Of a DNA stretch of 64,000 nucleotides, positions 59,165-64,000 are shown piece after piece. Under the pieces are notes generated by a model, which worked only from the letters and a program-made list of their open reading frames with translations, was not told where the DNA came from and did no database searches. The position numbers and the translations under genes were made by a program. This DNA is from Arenicola marina (Eukaryota > Annelida > Polychaeta > Arenicolidae). The stretch is from assembly GCA_964019135.1 (NCBI GenBank), contig OZ025248.1, positions 36,015,670 to 36,079,669 of the forward strand. Direction: 5' to 3'. Numbering within the stretch: the stretch's first letter is position 1; the number at the start of each line of letters is the position of its first letter.

Positions 59165-60817
59165 ATTCGGAATGGCGGAGGCGCACGCGGCCGTGGCCTT
59201 CTCGTTCTCCGTGGGTCCCGATGGCGTCGACGTCAATGTGAACCACGACGCCCTCCGAGCGGTCTTCGACAGCGGCCTGCGATCATGGAAGAAGCGGCTC
59301 GGGCGTATGAAGGTAAGCTGGGTGTGGCGTGTCGGCTGGGCTACTCATCCTGTCTCAGAGTGTTGTTCAAGTCAAAGAGTGGAGAGGATTTATCTTCGGT
59401 CTCCTCTTGCTCGATTCCTGGGTTGTGGTGCGTATGGGCGTCGACAGTCGCGTACAATTTTTGTCACTCGCTATGTGACGACATTGGTCACAGCGAACTA
59501 TTTGCTTTTGTTGCGGGCATACATTTAATATAATTAAACCTAATTTGGAAATAGCGGCACAATCTAAAACGTGTAAAATATTGATAAATAAAGAATAATT
59601 ATTGCGCATCGATATTTTCGGATTCTCCCGACTTACTTCAGAAGGATCGTCGACCAGAGTTTAATATTAGGCTGCGGGACTGCTCTCGCTCACGGCGAAC
59701 TATATCCTACTTTCGGTTCAAAATTGCACGCGTTCTTGACCAATCTGCCAAGTTCAAATCTGTATATGTCGTTGCGTATGGCGTACCGCGGTCGACGGCC
59801 ATACGCAACGCACCCTTGGTGTCGTGGTAAGCGCAGATCAATAGGTCCTGGGTTCGAATCCGGACCTAGGCACCTAAGCTGGAGCATGCTTCAGCCATTC
59901 ATCATTCATCGTGCCTGAAGGTTCCTTGGCACAGTTTAGCCCTTGTGTGCATGTGTACAAAAGCGGCGTGACACAGCAAATCGTTTCATTTCCTTCATGC
60001 ATATTGGGAGCATGTGCCCAGCATGTGCCCAGATGAGATGCGAACCCGCATACCTACGGCGAAACTTCTGCGCCATCAGTAGGCGTGGGCGGCCGTCCTT
60101 GACTGCGCTATCTAGCCCAACTGCGGCAGCCGAGGCCCAGGTCTATAAAGGACTATTGATTATATTTCATGATATATAACTGCCTGCACTGAGGAGGGTT
60201 TCTATACTTGTATCCACTTTCAGTTGTTAGTTATTCGTAAAATACCTGCTATATCAAGGACGCGCGTTATTTGAATGTAGGCGGGCCAAGGTCAGGTGCG
60301 CCATTGGATTATTTATATGTATATGTATATGAGGGTGGCACATGTTGTGGGTCGACATGAGACATGACAGTCTTCACATGGTTTCCTCGACCTTAGCGGA
60401 GTTAATGACCGCGAGATTAATGGTGCAGTTAGCACTCATTTGCTCGTTGTGTCTTCAAGATGATTCGTCTTGTTTGCAAAACATGACTCGTATTTTAATA
60501 TAATTCATGTATTATGAATATATATCTATACATGTTTATATCTAACAGGAATTCCACCACTGGCGTGTACCCAGCCGTGACCAGTGGGCTGTTAACTGCT
60601 ACTTGACTCATATCTTTGTTACAGAATAACTTGATCAATGGCGTGTACCCAGCCAGTGACTGTTAACATGTTTGTTACAGAATAACTTCATCAATGGCGT
60701 GTACCCAGCCACCCCGGCCAGCGCGCTCTTCATCCTCACGCTCGTCCTCGGTCTCTTTTTGGCTGAAGTCGACTCTTCGCTGGGCTTCATCAAGTACCTG
60801 GAGGAACACACATACGG
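59165..60817 (+). CDS. CPT1: Carnitine O-palmitoyltransferase 1, N-terminal exons (continues past the window)
   Basis: Outer mitochondrial membrane enzyme that transfers long-chain acyl groups from CoA to carnitine, the committed step of fatty-acid import. Exon 1 coding is 59172-59312 (47 residues, acceptor CGCTTCAG at 59164 showing an upstream 5' UTR exon); exon 2 is 60681-60827 counted to its donor at 60817/60818. The start [18 protein letters not shown] aligns with human CPT1A (MAEAHQAVAFQFTVTPDG), and Glu3 and His5, known to matter for malonyl-CoA inhibition, are kept. Then [22 protein letters not shown] and a hydrophobic segment ([16 protein letters not shown]) matching transmembrane helix 1. 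The exon ends in phase 2 with TACGG|GTAGGC. The following intron is a 21-bp plus a 30-bp array; the catalytic part lies beyond the window. Confidence 0.93.
59770..59812. repeat. 12-bp-stem inverted repeat
   Basis: GTTGCGTATGGC and GCCATACGCAAC around a loop of about 16 bases, in CPT1 intron 1, directly before a SINE head. Confidence 0.85.
59812..59960 (+). mobile_element. tRNA-derived SINE (CPT1 intron)
   Basis: Box A-like TGGTGTCGTGGTAAGCGC and a perfect box B (GGGTTCGAATCC, 59850-59861) about 33 bp later, followed by non-tRNA sequence. Confidence 0.55.
60020..60130 (-). mobile_element. Possible second tRNA-like SINE head
   Basis: Minus strand: ATAGCGCAGTCAAGG (box A-like) and GCGGGTTCGCATCTC (box B) about 75 bp apart. 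Confidence 0.4.
60541..60711 (+). repeat. Triplicated acceptor plus exon-2 start in CPT1
   Basis: Copies of ATCAATGGCGTGTACCCAGC with an upstream ACAG occur at 60541-60576 (diverged), 60613-60654 and 60671-60711; the last is the real exon start. Confidence 0.92.
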
Positions 60818-61705
60818 GTAGGCTTGGCAATGTCATGTATAGGCGTGGCAATGTCATGTATAGGCGTGGCAATGTCATGTATAGGCGTGGCAATGCCATG
60901 TATAGGCGTGGCAATGTCATGTATAGGCGTGACAATGCCAAGTATAGGCTGGCAATGCCATGTATAGGCGTGGCTATGTCATGTATAGGCGTGGCAATGT
61001 CATGTATAGGCGTGGCAATATCATGTATAGGCGTGACAATGCCATGTATAGGCGTGGCAATGTCATGTATAGGCTTGGCAATATCATGTATAGGCGTGGC
61101 AATGCCATGTATAGGCTGGCAATGCCATGTATAGGCGTGGCAATGTCATGTATAGGCGTGGCAATATCATGTATAGGCGTGGCAATGCCGTGTATAGGCG
61201 TGGCAATGTCATGTATAGGCGTGGCAATATCATGTATAGGCGTGGCAATGTCATGTATAGGCTGGCAATGCCATGTATATGCGTGGCAATGTCATGTCTG
61301 GCGTGGCAATGTCATGTATAGGCGTGGCAATGCCATGTATAGGCGTGGCAATGTCATGTATAGGCGTGGCAATGCCATGTATAGGCTGGCAATGCCATGT
61401 ATATGCGTGGCAATGTCATGTATAGGCGTGGCAATGTCATGTATAGGCGTGGCAATATCATGTATAGGCGTGGCAATGCCGTGTATAGGCTGGCAATATC
61501 ATGTATAGGCGTGGCAATGCCGTGTATAGGCGTGGCAATGCCGTGTATAGGCGTGGCAATGCCGTGTATAGGCGTGGCAATGTCATGTATAGGCGTGACG
61601 ATGTCATGTATAGGCGTGACAATGCCTAGCATAGGCGTGGCAATGCCATGTATACGCGCCGCAATGCCATGTATAGGCGTGGCAATGTCATGTGTAGGCG
61701 TGGCA
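60818..61705. repeat. 21-bp array beginning at the CPT1 exon 2 donor
   Basis: About 42 copies of GTATAGGCGTGGCAATGTC plus CAT variants. The first unit starts with the donor GTAGGC itself. Alternate CCAT and TCAT endings define sub-families, and 61085-61290 is largely repeated at 61360-61500. Confidence 0.95.
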
Positions 61706-64000
61706 CGTTGACTGGTGACACGTGTTTGTAGCGATCACTGACTGGTGACACGTGTTTGTTGCGATCACTGACTGGTGACGCGTGTATGTAGCGATCATTG
61801 ACTGGTGACACGTGTATGTAGCGATCATTGACTGGTGACACGTGTATGTAGCGATCATTGACTGGTGACACGTGTTTGTAGCGATCACTGACTGGTGACA
61901 CGTGTATGTAGCGATCATTGACTGGTGACGCGTGTTTGTAGCGATCATTGACTGGTGACACGTGTTTGTAGCGATCATTGACTGGTGACACGTGTTTGTA
62001 GCGATCATTGACTGGGGACACGTGTATGTAGCGATCATTGACTAGGGACACGTGTTTGTAGCGATCACTGACTGGTGACACGTGTTTGTAGCGATCACTG
62101 ACTGGTGACGCGTGTATGTAGCGATCATTGACTGGTGACACGTGTTTGTAGCGATCATTGACTGGTGACACGTGTTTGTAGCGATCATTGACTGGTGACA
62201 CGTGTTTGTAGCGATCACTGACTGGTGACACGTGTTTGTAGCGATCACTGACTGGTGACGCGTGTATGTAGCGATCATTGACTGGTGACACGTGTTTGTA
62301 GCGATCACTGACTGGTGACACGTGCTTGTAGCGATCACTGACTGGTGACGCGTGTTTGTAGCGATCACTGACTGGTGACACGTGTTTGTAGCGATCACTG
62401 ACTGGTGACACGTGTTTATGGCGATCATTGACTGGTGACACGTGTTTGTAGCGATCATTGACTGGTGACACGTGTTTGTAGCGATCATTGACTGGGGACA
62501 CGTGTATGTAGCGATCATTGACTGGTGACGCGTGTATGTAGCGATCATTAACTAGGGACACGTGTTTGTAGCGATCACTGACTGGTGACACATGTTTGTA
62601 GCGATCACTGACTGGTGACGCGTGTATGTAGCGATCACTGACTGGGGAGACGTGTATGTAGCGATCATTGACTGGTGACGCGTGTATGTAGCGATCATTG
62701 ACTAGGGACACGTGTTTGTAGCGATCACTGACTGGTGACACGTGTTTGTAGCGATCACTGACTGGTGACGCGTGTATGTAGCGATCATTGACTGGTGACA
62801 CGTGTTTGTAGCGATCACTGACTGGTGACACGTGTTTGTAGCGATCACTGACTGGTGACGCGTGTTTGTAGCGATCACTGACTGGTTACACGTGTTTGTA
62901 GCGATCACTGACTGGTGACACGTGTTTATGGCGATCATTGACTGGTGACACGTGTTTGTAGCGATCATTGACTGGTGACACGTGTTTGTAGCGATCATTG
63001 ACTGGGGACACGTGTATGTAGCGATCATAGACTGGTGACGCGTGTATGTAGCGATCATTGACTAGGGACACGTGTTTGTAGCGATCACTGACTGGTGACG
63101 CGTGTTTGTAGCGATCATTGACTGGTGACGCGTGTTTGTAGCGATCATTGACTGGTGACACGTGTTTGTTGCGATCACTGACTGGTGACACGTGTTTGTA
63201 GCGATCACTGACTGGTGACACGTGTTTGTACGATCACTGACTGGTGACACGTGTTTGTAGCGATCATTGACTGGTGACGCGTGTTTGTAGCGATCATTGA
63301 CTGGTGACGCGTGTTTGTAGCGATCATTGACTGGTGACACGTGTTTGTTGCGATCACTGACTGGTGACACGTGTTTGTTGCGATCACTGACTGGTGACAC
63401 GTGTTTGTAGCGATCACTGACTGGTGACACGTGTTTGTAGGATCACTGACTGGTGACACGTGTTTGTAACGATCACTGACTGGTGACACGTGTTTGTAGC
63501 GATCACTGACTGGTGACACGTGTTTGTAGCGATCACTGACTGGTGACACGTGTTTATGGCGATCACTGACTGGTGACACGTTTTTGTAGCGATCACTGAC
63601 TGGTGACGCGTGTTTATGGCGATCATTGACTGGTGACACGTGTTTGTAGCGATCACTGACTGGTGACACGTGTTTGTAGCGATCACTGACTGGTGACACG
63701 TGTTTGTAGCGATCATTGACTAGTGACGCGTGTATGTAGCGATCATTGACTAGGGACACGTGTTTGTAGCGATCACTGACTGGTGACGCGTGTTTGTAGC
63801 GATCATTGACTGGTGACGCGTGTTTGTAGCGATCATTGACTGGTGACACGTGTTTGTTGCGATCACTGACTGGTGACACGTGTTTGTAGCGATCACTGAC
63901 TGGTGACACGTGTTTGTACGATCACTGACTGGTGACACGTGTTTGTAGCGATCATTGACTGGTGACACGTGTTTGTAGCGATCATTGACTGGTGACGCGT
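61706..64000. repeat. 30-bp array with E-box in most units (CPT1 intron, runs off the window)
   Basis: About 76 copies with TGACTGGTGACACGTGTTTG and TAGCGATCA. Most units carry CACGTG; a minority have GACGCGTGT instead. Marker units such as ACTAGGGACACG recur at 62041, 62551, 62701, 63061 and 63749, showing block duplication. Confidence 0.97.

Noticed and set aside
61626-63968. Long minus-strand frames with a repeated ten-residue motif
   Set aside because: 30-bp repeat artefact inside a CPT1 intron.
1-64000. CRISPR-like arrays
   Set aside because: All arrays are head-to-tail tandem units without unique spacers, and the genome is eukaryotic.

Overview
The window is nuclear DNA of an invertebrate animal. 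Three intron-rich genes have clear animal orthologs (CCT2, a Rabin8/RAB3IP-type Rab exchange factor and CPT1). The rest is short tandem arrays, small inverted-repeat transposons, tRNA-derived SINEs and one Ty3/gypsy LTR element. A leucine-rich-repeat gene with a PAN/apple-like second exon, the many poly-G/poly-C runs and the compact introns suggest a lophotrochozoan such as a mollusc, but that placement is a guess.

Layout. 1-7205 is a 33-bp minisatellite with higher-order structure. 7206-15642 is gene-poor and holds a SINE, small MITEs, short arrays and a hairpin. 15643-17739 (minus) is a predicted secreted LRR gene of two coding exons. 19756-28019 is a young but broken Ty3/gypsy element; its 3' LTR carries a 768-bp TA-flanked MITE. 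28869-40565 (plus) is CCT2, followed by a 3' UTR made partly of a 76-bp array. 45153-49905 (minus) is the RAB3IP ortholog, convergent with CCT2, and a second 33-bp array lies between the two 3' ends. 50-59 kb is intergenic, with a perfect-form MITE, three tandem arrays and a SINE. From 59165 to the window end (plus) lie the first two coding exons of CPT1, whose next intron is filled by a 21-bp and then a 30-bp array.

The genes do not form one pathway. CCT2 is a subunit of the cytosolic TRiC/CCT chaperonin. RAB3IP activates Rab8 in vesicle and cilium traffic. CPT1 commits long-chain fatty acids to mitochondrial oxidation. The CCT2-RAB3IP neighbourhood matches their closeness on human 12q15, so it is probably an old linkage.

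The most unusual themes are tandem arrays that start at or within a few bases of exon edges, a triplicated splice-acceptor/exon-start in CPT1, an intronic array of branch-point-plus-acceptor units in CCT2, and a dispersed repeat family of unknown class seen at four places. I found no convincing new multi-gene system.
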